Below are positions 1-14,600 of a stretch of 64,000 nucleotides of DNA, piece after piece (within the stretch, counting starts at the first letter, position 1; each line of letters starts with the position of its first letter). The notes under the pieces were generated by a model that did not search any database, was not told the DNA's origin, and saw only the letters and a list, made by a program, of their open reading frames with translations. This stretch comes from Beaufortia kweichowensis. Taxonomy: Eukaryota; Chordata; Actinopteri; Cypriniformes; Gastromyzontidae. The DNA lies in contig CM032811.1 in assembly GCA_019155185.1 (NCBI GenBank), forward strand, positions 13,660,075 through 13,724,074, in the 5' to 3' direction. A program made the translations under genes and the position numbers.

Positions 1-1356
1 TGTATATAGAGCCATGTTTGCGGCATTTAATAATGTCTGACTGACTTACTGTAAAAAGGACTTTGGTTAGCACTCGTGTGTTTGCAAGCTTTAGAAATCT
101 GTTGTGTTTTCATGACCATGGCCACAAATTGCTTCTCTTACAGTGATGAAAGCAAACACAGAGAAAGCGTCCTTGAACGCTTTATTCATCCACCTCTTCA
201 CTCGTTTTCCATTAGTCTATTGTTATAATCCCAACCTTCATCTACTGACAGCTGTATTTCCATCTACATTCAGTCTGAAATGAAAAACTGCCATTGTACA
301 GTGTCACTTTAATGAAGGAATGGGAGTAAAAACACATTTGAGAGGTTGGACCTCCGGTTCTCATTTGTGTCTGTTGCCCATGGCAACAAGCATCAGAGAT
401 GTGATTGCACAGTAAAGTGGTGGTAATAGCCCACAGTATTCCCTCTTGACAGGTTAAAGTCTTAATGATGCCACGCACACCCTTGCGAGGTCACACAACA
501 CCTGTTAAACAAAACCTTTAATGGGTGGAAATGTACACACACAATCGTCAGATATGCAGGAGTGTATCATAAAACACAGGAGTAGGGTTTGTGTAGGCTA
601 TATGTTTTACATTTTCTAGTGACCATCTTGTTTTATTTAAAGTTTTCAATTAATTGTGACTAACTAAAAAATGTCGCTAGTTGGAGAGGTTTTAAAATGT
701 TTCCAGTGTAGATAGGAATAGATAATATAATACAATAAAGAACGAGGTAATCCTTAAGAAAATCTTTCGTAGGGAGAGGGGATTATGTTAAACCATGAAA
801 GTAACACACACTTCACTTTGCTCTTCTGAGCAGGTTTAACCACACAGTCATATGTTTGCATTTATGTCTCTATTTGGACTTTCTAGAGAATCTCATGTGT
901 TTAATTCATTATTTCTCGATCCTGTTGGAAAATCTCATATTGAGACAGACACTGTGAAACGAAACTCATTATATAGGTGCATAATGCTTGTGTGGGATTA
1001 TCTGTGCTTAATACTCTATATTCCAGTTTTACTATGGTACAAATATTTTAAACTTTATCTCTGTAATCTCTTCTAGATCTAGTTTTTAGTTTTAGATCAG
1101 ATTAACCAAAGTCAGTAAAATATCTGATATATTTTTTTCCAACACTGATATATTTAAGACCATTTTTCATTAACATTATTACATTTGATATAATAAAAAT
1201 AATTTCTCGAATTGTGCTCTCCTCTAAAATATTTATTCAGCTCTATACAATATTTGCTTTTTAAGGTTGGTCTTTTCAGATAATCAGTGAAACCAGTTTG
1301 GTCTTAATTATAACTTTGTGAGTCATTCTGAATCAAAATCATTTTTTTTCCCACAG
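1..1356 (+). other. robo2 intron (5' end outside window)
   Basis: AT-rich, no exon recognised. I looked for the short exon encoding a QRGGEAV-type block, which precedes RPGLLN in robo1, and did not find it, so it must lie left of the window. The intron ends at a T-rich tract and CCCACAG. Confidence 0.8.
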
Positions 1357-1481
1357 TCGGCCTGGTTTGCTGAATGCCAGTGATTCGGGGTACCCGTGGC
1401 TCGCTGACTCCTGGCCGACCACCAGTCTGCCTGTTAACAGCGGTTCTGGATCCAATGACATCAACAACTTCGGCCGTGGAG
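1357..1481 (+). CDS. robo2: robo2 exon: RPGLLN...WLADSWP block
   Basis: Acceptor CCCACAG, donor GGAG|gttaat. One base completes the previous codon, then RPGLLNASDSGYPWLADSWP and on to NNFGRG, phase 1 out. It is the paralogue of the robo1 exon at 48522-48676, which has RPGLLN and WLADTWP, and supports a shared ancestral tail. Confidence 0.95.
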
Positions 1482-4400
1482 GTTAATCTACTGTTACACT
1501 CATTGCTGCGTTGCATAGGAATTTAGGATGTTGGTGTAATTGATTTTGAATGTTGTTATAATGCAATCAAGTAATTGAAGGTGAAGGTGGCTGTCAGGAA
1601 AGTTTTAGTGATGTTTAGTAGAGTTTAGAAGAGTTTAGTGATGTTCCTTTAAGCAATAAAGTAAAAGACACCCAAGTTCTCCTTTTTATTTCATGAGAAT
1701 GAATTATTCGGCTTGTCATGGTGATGTCTGAAAGATGTACACCCATATGCATATTACATCGCCTGTGTTTGGACACACATTTATTCATCATGCTCTGAAG
1801 ACAGAACCATATCGCCACACGCATCCTGCTGTCATGCCGAGACTAATAGCTGCTGTTCTGACCCACTGTCAGACAGACGAAGGGCTGATAGTAGAGAATA
1901 GAGAGAGAGAAAAAGATGGTGGTCGAGCAGTGAGTCGTGAAGGACAGACACAGCTTGAGTTCTGCAGATGCAGACGCTGTATATCATTTTCCCTTCAGTA
2001 CACAGCCATATGCAGAGTTTGTTCTTCTTCCAAAAAATGAGGAAAATTGTGTGACAGAAAGTCTAACTTACTTTGTTTTCTCTGTTTGCCGTTCAGACGT
2101 AATGCCCAGTGCTCAGGCAGATAAAACGGGCACCATGCTTTCAGACGGAGCCATTTACAGCAGCATCGACTTCACCACCAAAGCCGGCTTTGGCAGCCCG
2201 AGTCCCGCCTCCCAGGCCACGCCCTACGCCACCACCCAGATCCTCCATTCCAACAGCATCCATGAACTAGCTGTAGATCTACCCGAGGCCCAATGGAAGA
2301 CCTCGCTACAGGCCAAACAAGAAATGACAAGCCTGGGCTATTCACTGCCAGACAAAAACTCCTGCAACAACAGTAAGTTAAGATGAAGGGTCTGCGTTCA
2401 TGCGCGCCCGTCTGTCTGCGTGTTTTTATTTCCCGTATAAAGTCTTCCATCATTTGAAACGAAGCCAACTCCTCTATTTCTAGAGATTGCCTGAGGTTTC
2501 TATCAACGTTAATTTGAGCACTGTCGTATTAATGCTTCATTGTTTTGACATACAGGAGGAGTATGAATGCATATTGTTGGCCCATAACAAAATCAACGAC
2601 CCTTAAATGTGTTTCCGACCAACCGTGCTGCGTTTATTATTTAAATTGTCTTTGGGCTAAAAGAATGTAAAATCATTATATAAGATTTATTCTGTTTTGA
2701 AAAGCTTTTAGATAAATGCACTCGGATTCTTTCATTTAAAAACTTGTACGATCCATAATAATGAACTTGGTCGCCAGAGTTTAACAGAATAATGAATTGT
2801 AGACTTTTTCTGTAACGCAATTAAAAACCATTTTCTGTTTCATTTGGGTTTGAATAAACCTCAACCTATGAAATTACTGTAAATCACAGATATAAATGTT
2901 TCAGTGATCTGTTTAACTTAGCAACAAATAGAATTAATTCCAGAAAAAATTAGCACTAATGTATGTTGTTAACCTCCGAATAAGACACTTTGCCAAGAAA
3001 CATAAGACATAATGAGATATTTTAACTGTGTTTAAGAGCTAAAGCAAGTAATGAGGCTGTATTGTTCACAGGGAGCAAGATCTAAAGGTTTTAAATACTA
3101 ATCCTGCATTTAATTCATGTCTGAATTACTACAAATACAAATTTGCCATTCTTTTTAAGTATTAAAATATGGTATTTTTCATAAGTCAACAGTATTTCTT
3201 TTATTTTAATATTTATTTATATTTATGATTTAATTAGGTTTTAATGCAATCTGTATCCTTGTCTCTATATCACTAACTTTGTTAAAAAACAACATAAAAT
3301 TGTAGTTTACTTTACGTTCTTTAAATTAATGTGCATTGAAGCCCAAATGACATTAAACTTAAAGATCTTTATTATAAGCTCAAGGCTTTAAATGGGGACA
3401 AAGAACATTGTTTTTATGTGTTTTTTATGTTACGGATTGCAGCTTCAAAGAGGAGCATTTTATTATCTTGTTTCTTGTGAATTTTAATATTTTACAAAAC
3501 ATACAGAAGAATAAATTAATGTAGTGATTTAAGTATTTTTGCTAGCGCAAACAACCACACACGCATCCATTTTTGTGCTTGTGAGCGTTGCCATAGAAAC
3601 AAAGAAATAATAATTTCAGAATCAGTACCGCTGTGTAGACTCTCAATTGCAGTTACTGTAATTTGTGCACCACGTGAAGCGGTGTTATTTTGTGTGTATA
3701 CGGTGCTTCGCTTGTTGCTCTAACTGCACGTTCTTGCATGCGCTTGTGCCATCTTGCCCCCCACCTGATGCCACTGTTTTCCCCTTCGCCTCCCCCAGCA
3801 CTCCTTTTCATTCCTGACTACCGATTGGCTGATGGATTGTCTAATAGAATGCCCCACAACCAATCACAGGATTTCAGCACTACCAGCTCCCACAACAGCT
3901 CAGATCGGAGCAACAGTCTGTCAGGTTGGTATTTCACTGCTCCGGGGTCAGCAGTCCCTCCATCTTTCCTTCAGTCTGCCCTTTCCCCTTCACCTCCACT
4001 AACAGTGATATATGCACCATGACCTGTATGCTGTGTACTGTGAGGAGGTTTGTTTTATGTGTAAAGTATGTGATGCATTTGTTCCTGCTGTTATTATTCA
4101 TTCAAATGTGGTGCTGTGAACATGTTCAAAGTCGAACAGAGGTTTAATTGTCACAAATTCATTCTAGAGGTTGTTTAGGATCAAACATCTCGAGAAAAGT
4201 TTGACAAATTGAGCAGTTGGTTGGCTGGATGGTCAAGTAAACTGTTTTAGGTCAATCAGTTGAATGGATGGGTTCATTTGATTTGATTTTCTTAGTTGGT
4301 TAGTTAGTTAGTTGAGTAGTTGAACAGCCACACGATCATTTGATATTTGTGCCCCTGTCTGGGAAATCCAAAATAAAGTCTTTAAAATCTAATTATGAGA

Positions 4401-7400
4401 TTAGAAGCATCAAATACTTAAACCATAAAAATGATGAAAATACTTGATGTGTGTTTATTACTGTAAATGATGGATTATGTAATATATTTTAGGATACAGT
4501 ACTCAGATGTTCATTTATAATAGTGAAGTTTATGATTTTAATTCTTGAAATAATTCATTTTATTGACTAAAATACCAGAAGATGGCTTCCTAAACACTGA
4601 TTTTAGTTTACTCGCTTAATATTAACAATATCAAGGTTACATTTTCACAGATTGTTATTTATATTATGTCGAATCATTTTATATAGAAAACAATAATTCA
4701 CAAAAATGATTTGTGTTTTCACAGACCGAGTCACAGTTTTGTTTGTGTTTCTGTCAGGTTTCTTATACATTCTGTCATAATAAAGGAGTCAGTCTCAAAC
4801 TTAAAAAACACACTTGACCCAAAATTATGGAGAGATTGAATGAAATAAGTTTCATGACAAGATCAAGATCAATTCACAACAAGATCAGTACCAACTTCAA
4901 ATCTTTATCTGCTTTTGTAAGTTCAGCATCTTTAACCTTGTGTAACAAGCCAGTGTGTTTTTGGTGTCTTGACAGAATGTAAAAGAAGCGACTGAGAAAC
5001 ACAAACACAGCACACTTGAACCGGCTGATTTGAGATGATTCTCTCTTTCCCCAGTCCTTCCGCTAATGGTTACTAGCAACAATAAAATTCATGTACTGAA
5101 AATTACAATGTCATTTATAGGACGCAGAGACGGCCCCCGCCTCTCTCTCTAATCAAGTTTCATAGCAGGCCTGTAACAGTGCAGTAATCCAGCACAGCAT
5201 CACACTTTAGATGGGAAGATCTCCAAGCATCTGCCTCGAGTCTGTCGTGCACTGCAATTAGGACTCCAAGGGCAGATTTAGGTCAAGCATCTCAACCTCT
5301 TCAGGAGATCGGTTCACCAAACCATATCAGTTAGACCTCATTTAACTTTTATGTAACATGAAATTATTTATTAAGTAGATAAGTAAAAATTAAATGTGTT
5401 CTCTATACTGTATCTAATATAAAGCTATTTTATTATAGTTTTCTTTTTCTTTTAGACAGACTATACAGAACATATATTATACATTTGAGCTAATACTTAT
5501 ATTGAATATATATTACATCATTTTAAAGCAAATTCCTTTCCTTTGACTTAATGAATTTTCCATCTCAAGATCTGTAGTCAAGTTCCAAAAAATGCTGGAA
5601 GAAATCTTTAAAAAATCATTTTGCACTTTGAAGAAGGCCAGTAAAGTAGAATTATGCATGTCTGAAGTAAAATATGGAGAGGATAGGGGAGGGTTACATT
5701 TGCATTCCAAAGAAAATAGCCGTAGTTCAAGATATGCATGTTTCCAAGCTTGCATATGTACCTAATTTGTTCACTTCAGGTCATTTTTGGGCTGCTATCT
5801 GAAATAATTCAGAAATATTTCAATTTCCAGTGTTGGCCCCTATAATCGTATGTCTCATTTGCACACAGAATTTAGAAAAAACATGCTTTGATTTATTAAC
5901 CATCACCTTTGGACCAGACAGCAAAGGTTGAATTGCCAACAACTATCCAGCATAGGAATTGTTTTAAGTTAGTTGAGAGATTTACAAATGGTGAGTGTGA
6001 AAATGATGAATAATACTAAGAAGTTAATATATAATGTTTTATAATTTGTGTTATTTTATAGTTTTGATTACATTTATATTTTTTTAAAGATTGCAAGTGT
6101 CCATATATGTGACTTGTATACTGGCCTATAGAAACAAATAAGTGCAGACTGAAAGAGAAAAGGAAGTTTTTTGATTTTAGTAAACTATCACATTTGTTAT
6201 AAAAGAAGAGAAAAACATGTTTTACCCATCTAAGGATGTACAACTAGTTCTTGTCCTAATCAAAAACACATAAATTGTCTATCATAGAAGACCCATAAAG
6301 TCTTTGTGCTGTCCAATTAAAAGCAAATTATTTTGAAAGCTGTTATTACTCCATCATCCCGACTCTACCATACAATTAAAGTATAATTTACAAAACAAGA
6401 CAGAACACATCAGAGTTGAGCAAACTCATGTTGATGCGTCAACAAAGATTGTACAGAGTTACGTAATGTTCCTCATTTTAATCCTAGAACCGTGCCAAGT
6501 TTCTCCGCCTCAGCGCACGTGTGGCCTAGTTCAGGAAGTGACCTCATGTTTGTCAATCGTCTCACTGCCGCCCCGTGGCACCCTCACCCATTTTATACGC
6601 CAGCAATTTCAGGAGCTGCCCTGGGTCCTCAGCAGAGACTCGTTTACATTATTGATGCCCTCTCTTCCACAAACAGAGAGAGAGAGAAAGAAAAGCGAGC
6701 GAGTGATTGAGCGATCACGCCATCTCTCCATTTATTGGCTGATGCCAAGCGTCACCCAGAGGAACGATTAGGAAACCCAATTACTTCCCCCCGCTGCACT
6801 TCCACTCCAGCCACCGCTGCCTCCAGCCTGTTGTTATTTTTTTATTACTAGCATGCTTTATTCATCTTCGTTTGACACTTCTATCCCTCCACAAGACTCC
6901 TAATGCCTCTCGCTCGCCGGAACAATAGCGCAGCGTCAGCGAGAAGCTCCGCCGATGAGAATGCGCTCTAATAGGCGCTACTGCCGAGAGCGTCGTAAAC
7001 GTCAGACTCCGTATGACTGATCTGCCCTGAACTGTGCAGAGATACAACTCTCGCTTGTTTTTGCTTCCTTAAAGGGTTGTTTCACACCAAAATGTGTGGC
7101 TTATGTTCAAAGCAAGCAGAGACATTTTAAAGAATGTAATGTTAATTTTTTTAATGTGTTGAAAATGAATAATTTCAGGATGCACAAAGGAAATCAAAAA
7201 TTCTCCCTGTTTGTGTATAGATGCTTTAAAACTGGAAAATGATTAAATAATGACATAACTCTTTTATTGGTGAAATCCTTTAGAATCAAGAGAAGATGTC
7301 TTTTCACAGCCCAAAATGAGCCCTCAATGGAGCGATGGCTTTTGGACTTAATTTATAGCCACGTCAGCATCCTGGCGTATTAAATAACATGATGTTTGAA

Positions 7401-10400
7401 TCCACAGGGTGCAGGGTTGCCTAAATCGGAGCGTTTTGAGGCGGCAGGGACGATTAGAGGCCCTTGGCAGAGAAAGAAAGCTGACAGATAGAGTTCCATA
7501 CAGCAGGACTGTTGCCAGAGATGTTTTTTCCCCCGTTTACATTTGGCCCTGCGTCCAGCTACATCAGCCACTGCCATTTTATGTAGGAGGATCTGGCAAC
7601 CGGTGGCTGATCATGTAGAGTTTGCCAGCAGCGGCATTAATAATTTACAGTAATGAATCTCTCTGCCTCTGTGTGCTGCCTGCAGAGGACACACATATAG
7701 ATCTCTTCTCTGTCCCAAATGTCTCCATTTAGCATTGATGGCCGTTACATGTAGATGGTTTCGTTAATTATATCATAACTGTGATACTGTGTGTACAAGA
7801 CTGTACTGAAGTTAGTTGTTGTTATTGTGTGACTCATGTTTAACTTTTCTATTAAACTTTTTTCTTCTATTTGTAGCTACTTTTCTAAGTGAAAAGAAAA
7901 TTAAGTGCATGATTGTAAAATGAGAGCAGAATTTCTAGCAAAGATATTCCTGCAATGACAGGCAATCATGGTAGAAGAAGGTCGGTTTCTCTGCTCTGTT
8001 AAACCCTGGTGTCTTTGAGGCATTGACATGCAGTAAACTGTCCCTTTCCCCATTCAGATGTTAGATTGCTTTTATGGCTGTGTCACCCCAGGAACATATT
8101 GTAGGCAGTTGTGTGCAGTGAATTTAGAAAGCGCAGTTGTACATGGTAAAATGCAAGCCGTTAAATTTGACACTGGTTTTGCAAAAGCCTTCAATTATCA
8201 TTTAGAATTTCAAGCGCATGTCATGTGGTGAATAAAATTCATGTTTTTTAGGCCAAAATGTGACACCCTCTATTCATGCTCTGTTTGAACTTTTGCTGTT
8301 GTAGGTGGTAAAGGAGGAAAGAAGAAGAAGACGAAAGCGAACGCAAAGCCAAGCAAGATGAACGGGTCCAGCTGGGCCAACGTTCCGCTGCCTCCCCCTC
8401 CCATTCACCCTCTTCCGGGCACGGAGATGGACCACTACGCCACAGAACACCATGATGCTGGAGGGTGGGATATTTTTTTGCACAAATCTATAATTCAATG
8501 TCCATCTATACTGTGAATCAAGAAATGATGACCTGCTTAATAAAGAGTTGGATGAGGTGAACTGTGGTGAGAAAATAAAATCAACCCTGTTGCGCTTGGG
8601 GTGTTCATCTCGTATAAATCTGTTAAAGGCATTTGTTTATGCCTTAGAGAGTTAATCAACCAGAGTACCACTGAATCATTCATTTATTGTTTATTTTAAT
8701 CGACAGGATCTTTCGGCCAATGTGTAATAATATTATATTCACGTTCATGCTCAGCAACTTTTAAAGCACTTTCCCCTCCACCGGCACTCCACCCCGGTGA
8801 GATACCGGCGTCAGGAAACATGAAGGTGGTGATAGAAATTAAATCTCCTGCTTGAGAGGTGTGCTTGCCTTTCAACCCCGTTAATTTTCATCTCTGAAAG
8901 TCATCTGCCTTAATAGGCTCTCTGGCAAATGAGAAGTCTTCAACGCTGTAAATCTCACCACTGTCTTTAATGGCTTCAGATTAAAACTGTTATGTCCTAC
9001 GGGATATGCACTGACAAATTCCTCTAATGAACATTGGCTTTATGACGTGTATTATTTCAACATGTATAAGCACAGTTCGGGGAAATTAAAAAGGCAAGCA
9101 TTCTGCTGGAACAAGGATGTTTTTTGGGTTTTAAATTTATTTGATTTTTAATTCCAGCCTCATTTGTTCCAGGTATGATAGTGATGGTTGGGGTCCGCCC
9201 TTACCCGTCCAGACGTACCTGCACCAGGGTTTAGAGGATGAGCTGGAGGAAGAGGAAGAACGGGTGCCCACTCCACCCATAAGGGGCGTGGCCTCCTCTC
9301 CTGCAGCGGTGTCTTTTGGCAAGCAGTCCACGGCCACGTTGAGCCCTTCTCCACGTGAGGAAATACAACCCATGCTTCAAGCCCACCTCGATGAGCTGAC
9401 CCGTGCCTACCAGCTGGACATGACCAAACAGACTTGGTAAGAAGTGTACTAAATAATCTCAAAAATCTTAATTTCTTAAGATGCAGTAAAAGCATTTGCC
9501 AAATGAATGAATGTAATTGTAAAAGAATGCTTCAGTCATGCACCTTAGATTGCGTAAAATGTTTGTAAAGGCCCCTATGCTTTAACCTGTCATCGCTGTG
9601 AGCGCACAATCTCCACTTGTCAGTCGGAAGATGACGTGTTTCCGCCATAATGAGTATGTTGCTCACAGTGCATCGTTGACGACAGGAAAGAGCCCATAAT
9701 TATATCCGAATCCTGGCTCAGACCGCATCAAAACAGACACATATAGACACACAGTGGTGCTGTTGTCGAGCTTTCTGGTGACATGCCTGCGGTGGTTCCC
9801 ATTGTATCTCCTTCAGGCAGTAATTAGCAGGTCATTGTGTTAGCATGCAAACCGTAGTGCTTCTGAATTAGCCAAATTGTCCCAATTCATCGGCGACATG
9901 ACAAGGAATGTTCTAGGAATACCGAATTTGCCTGACAGGCTGCACACCCTACGCATCTCTTTTGTCTTGACTTGTCGCTCGTTGACACCCTTTGTCTCCT
10001 GTTGACGGCTTGTGAAGCGCCCGCTCGCTTATACAGAAAGCGTGGTTTGTTTGACTTTGATGTTTGAAATTCTCTGCAGGCACATGCAGGGTGGGCCTTA
10101 CCCTCCCCAGGCCCCCGCGCCACCCGTGGGATACGTCTCCAGCACCCTGGTGTCCGATATCGAAACGGATCTCCCAGATGAAGATGACGACGATGAGGAG
10201 GATGAAGGATATGAGATGTCGCCACAGATCAGGGGCATGGAACACACGCCGGGCTCCAGCATGGACAACTTGGACAGCTCTGTAACGGGTGAGCGAGGTT
10301 TGTGTTATTCACTGAAAGACCTCTTCTAAACCTTTGAACTCTGTTCAGTTTGGTGCCCGGTTTAGATGGCCAGTGCAGATTGCATTAACTCAAAGCACCG

Positions 10401-11608
10401 CAGGGACGGCCATTTCATTTGCTTAATATCTCGTCCGTCGTCCCCATAATCTAGGATTTTTATCTCTCGAATTCATTTGAGAACTCTGTTTGAACCCAGT
10501 AAAGACAGAAGAGAAAAATATATAATTCAAAACACTGTTGGAAAAGGTTAAAATTAAAATGCAGTCCATTCACTCCAGAAGATACGATCTGCTCACATAT
10601 CAAATTATAATACAAAAGACACGTGTGGCGTTAAGATAAGACAATAAAACAGTGATATCTAATCTAAAAGCAGCATATTTCAGCGGGCTGATGTTTGCAT
10701 GGAAAGCGGCCATGGTTTATTCACATGTGTACAGCGTGTCATGGCTTTGTTTGCCCTGCAGAGAGAAAATCTGAGTCAAATACTGTTTTGCGCTGCTTAT
10801 CTGTAAATAGTTTCATCATGTAGTCATTATGACCTTGTGGGTGCATGTGTTTATTCCCACCTCACCTAATAATGAGCATTTTTAAATCCTGTTCAAGGAT
10901 TTGGGATCAACAGTGAATTGTGATAACTATGCGAGATTGATGAATTTAAAAAAACGCAACAAGATTGTTAGGAAGGGGAGTGTAAAACTGTAGGATTTCA
11001 CTACAGTGTCCTCTGATCTCTCATAAAGATTTTGAATAAATCTCACGTTCTCATGGCTCCATTTCCCCATTCAGGACAGAAGGCACCATTTTCATTTTAC
11101 AGCTTATTGAGAGGGTTTTATGGGCCGCCTGTCGGAGAGGACTCGTGAAGGGTATGACATTGCAGGGTTGAAAACTCTGACTACTCTCTTTCCCTTTTAG
11201 CCCAGGACTGAACCATAATCAAAGGCAGAGATGTTTCATGCAATATCTGATCTTGTTGTCTCGTGACGGGTTATCTAGACACTGTGTCTGAATTCACAAT
11301 TATCCATCACCAAACACTTTTTGAAGACAGAGATAAACAGAGGTCAAGTCTAATAGAGCAGGATTACTTGTTACCGGGATAAATGAATAGATGAATGGTT
11401 TGGTTAGGTCAGTTCAGTTTTGTTTAGTTTAGTTCATTTTAGGTAGTTAGTTAGAAGTTAGATGGTTGGTTACTTGGATATGTAGCTAGTTGGGTGGCTA
11501 TTCAGTCATTTGATGGTTAGTTGGTAAATAAGTTGGTTAAAGTTGGTGATGATTTAATATTAAGTCAGTAATGTTTGCTATGTGGTTAGTTAGTTAGTTA
11601 GTTAGTTA

Positions 11609-11655
<47 letters not shown>

Positions 11656-14600
11656 CTCTCATACCACAGTACTGCCTGTACCATTCTGTAGAGAGACAGA
11701 GAGAGAGACAAAGACACTTATTTTTTTGAACAATTTGATAGTTTAAGCATGAAAACATTATCTGAAAGATAACCATATTTATCTTTATAGTTCTTAATTA
11801 TTTATTGCGTTTACTGAGTTTGTGAGGCAGTTTTATGAGTGTTGTAATGTGAACAGTGAGCTCACTGTCCAGCTTCTATCTGCTCCCATAAACCCTCTTA
11901 CTAAGAGAGGTCACATGTCCTGAGGTGGCCGTCTCCACCCAGTCATCAAGGGGAATGATTACGACACTTAACGATATGCAGATGAAGCCGGTGTAAATCT
12001 CCTTTAACAGCAGCAGAATGTTTTAGTTTTATAGTCCTGTGTGAATAGTAACCGTGGATTATTGATATGAAGAGAAAATGATTATGGGAAACAGAGCAAA
12101 GATAGATATTCAACTGTCTAAAAATAACCAGGACTGCCTTACAATGCAGTCTTTGTCCATTAAAACCATGACGGATTTGTTTTTGCACCATATTTATATA
12201 AGCTACAGTATTCTAGCTTCAGACGTTTGCCGTTCGCTACTGCCAATGCTGAATTAAGAACGATTTGTGGGAAGTTCTCTTCACGGTACGGTACGCCGTA
12301 TAAAGAGAATACAGTTCGCGGGCGCTCTACAGAATTATTTTGGCCACAGAATTGTTATTGTTTTGCAGCTGCCAGGATTCTTCTACAGCACCGAGTGAAA
12401 GCTCAGTGTTTTTGAGGATCTGGTTGTTAAAGGGGATATTGTCTCTGGAGGTGGGTGGTGCTGAGGCATACAGCAGGTATTCTGCCGGAGCCGTCCTCTC
12501 TGATGTAGAGCTATGTGCCTGGATGTCTTTGCCAGCACATCCAATTCATTATTGTTGCTGAGAGACTGTCTCGAGAGACTCAACTTTATTTTTGTGAAGA
12601 AGTCGTGTGCAGTTTCAGTGGAAATTAAAATCCGGAAGAGACTGCCAGAAAGAATTTTTTCTTTCTCTGCAATTTTTTATTTCTTTTCCTTTTTTGCTTT
12701 CAGACAAAAGTAACTAACTCAAGCATACATCTATTTGTGGTGCAGTAAAACCCTTTTTGGTTTTGTATCAATATTGATTTGGTTAGGGTTAAATTTTCCA
12801 CTGCAACAACACCAAATAATAACAATAAATAAGATAATAATAATACAAATATAAATAATTATATTATTTTTTATTGTTTACTATTATTATTTATTATTAT
12901 TGTAAAATATTTGATGTCCATGAAATCCTGTTATATTTGCTGCAAAGTTATTATGCAAATTTGCCTGTGGGGGTGTTTAATATTCTTCTCTTTCTAACCA
13001 TTTTTCTTTTAAAATAATCTATTTTAGTTTCCAATGCAATTTGGTATTTACACACCATTAACAGCACCAATTAAATGACCAAATAATGAGTGTCGAAACA
13101 GGTTTCCCTCATCTTTCATTTGTCTGACAAACACAAAGCCCAACCCAAACTCACACTAGGGGCACATAAACAATACATGACATAAATCTATCACCAAGAC
13201 CTAATTTTGAATTGTACATACTTGCTCTCACACGACTGAACCAAAAAAGATTACCCCGGCAACAGTGACTGTATCCTCCTCAACCTCAGATCATTAAACA
13301 ATAGTCGCGTCATCTCGCATCAACTTCCCCGAGGATGTTTGCGACTCCTGCCATCAATCAAAAGAATCCGTGCCATGAATTTGATAAGAGCCAAAAAAGC
13401 AGAGCAGCGCAGAGCCACTCGGTTGCTTTGATCGCGCTGCGTGTTTCCATGCGAGATATCAGCTGCCTCACCCGAGGCCACGCGTGCAGGTGCTCACGCG
13501 CGGTTCCATCAGAGCAATCAGAGGGAAGTGAGGTCGCTGGTGATGTGTAGACAGGTATCTGCTGTTGTGCTGCGAGTTTATTGAAGGATAAGGGCAGAAA
13601 AAGTAAATGCAGAGGTTAAAATGTAGAGAAATAGAGTTAAACATGAATAATAACTAAATGTACTACATTTTGATTCTTATTACTGTGCGATGATCTGAAT
13701 GATCAATAGCTATTTTTACATTTTGTGATCTTGTTTGTCCTGAGCCATTCATTTGTGTCTTGGTCTTTAGAAAAATCCTCCAGATCTTACACAATCTTTG
13801 CTTTTTCAGCATCTTCTGCATATTTGAAACCTTTCTAACATTGACTATATGATGATGAGATCCATCTTTTAACACAGAGGAAAATTAAGAGACTCAACTA
13901 TTACATATGATACAAATATAAAAAGATTTTTCTATATATGCCTGTATAAAGACATATCTGTGACCTGTGAAAGCATAATATTTGTTGTTAATGGTTTCTG
14001 TAATCTATCCTCCTCAGATGTTTTGTTTTGGTTATTACTTTCCTAATAACTGTGAAAGTTTGTGATATTATGAAAGTGTCCGACTCACCTGAGCTATTAC
14101 TGCACAATACCATTTAACACAATTACATCCAGATACACTCCCAGCACACAGCCAAACCTTAATTTCATTATTCTCTTCGTTCATTTAATACTTCAGTAAG
14201 TTTTCCTCATAAAGACCTTATTAACTTTCACTTATTAATGAAGCACGATCTCAGAGTACCTCCTGTTGCTCTGGATTCACCGTATTAGCAAAGCTGGTTA
14301 ATCTAACACCCCACGCGGCCGCTCCTCTCCAGGCTCCATGGTGAACGGTTGGGGTTCGGCTTCAGAAGACGATGACAGGAACTTCTCCAGTCGCAGGTCC
14401 AGCGCCGGCAGCTCCTCTGACGGGTCGCTCTTCACCCGCTGCAGCTTCGCTCGAGCTCTGGTGGCCGCCGCGGATAAGGCGGGATACCGTTTGGACGGCA
14501 CCAGTTTAAGCAAGAGAGGTCCGTCCGGTGGAACCCGAGTGTTTGTTGACATTTTCTCTCTGATTTACACTGGTGCTTTTGATATAAAGGGGTTTTGAGA

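Noticed and set aside
1..1356. Searched for the robo2 microexon and QRGGEA exon equivalents
   Set aside because: No match found. They must lie left of the window or be too diverged to recognise.
7069..7110. Similarity to the fish repeat motif TTAAAGGG...TTCACCCAAAAATG
   Set aside because: Only a short partial match, too weak to call an element or to fix the species.
9137..9495. Frames on the - strand over the robo2 PTPP exon
   Set aside because: Shadow frames of a real exon (9173-9436).
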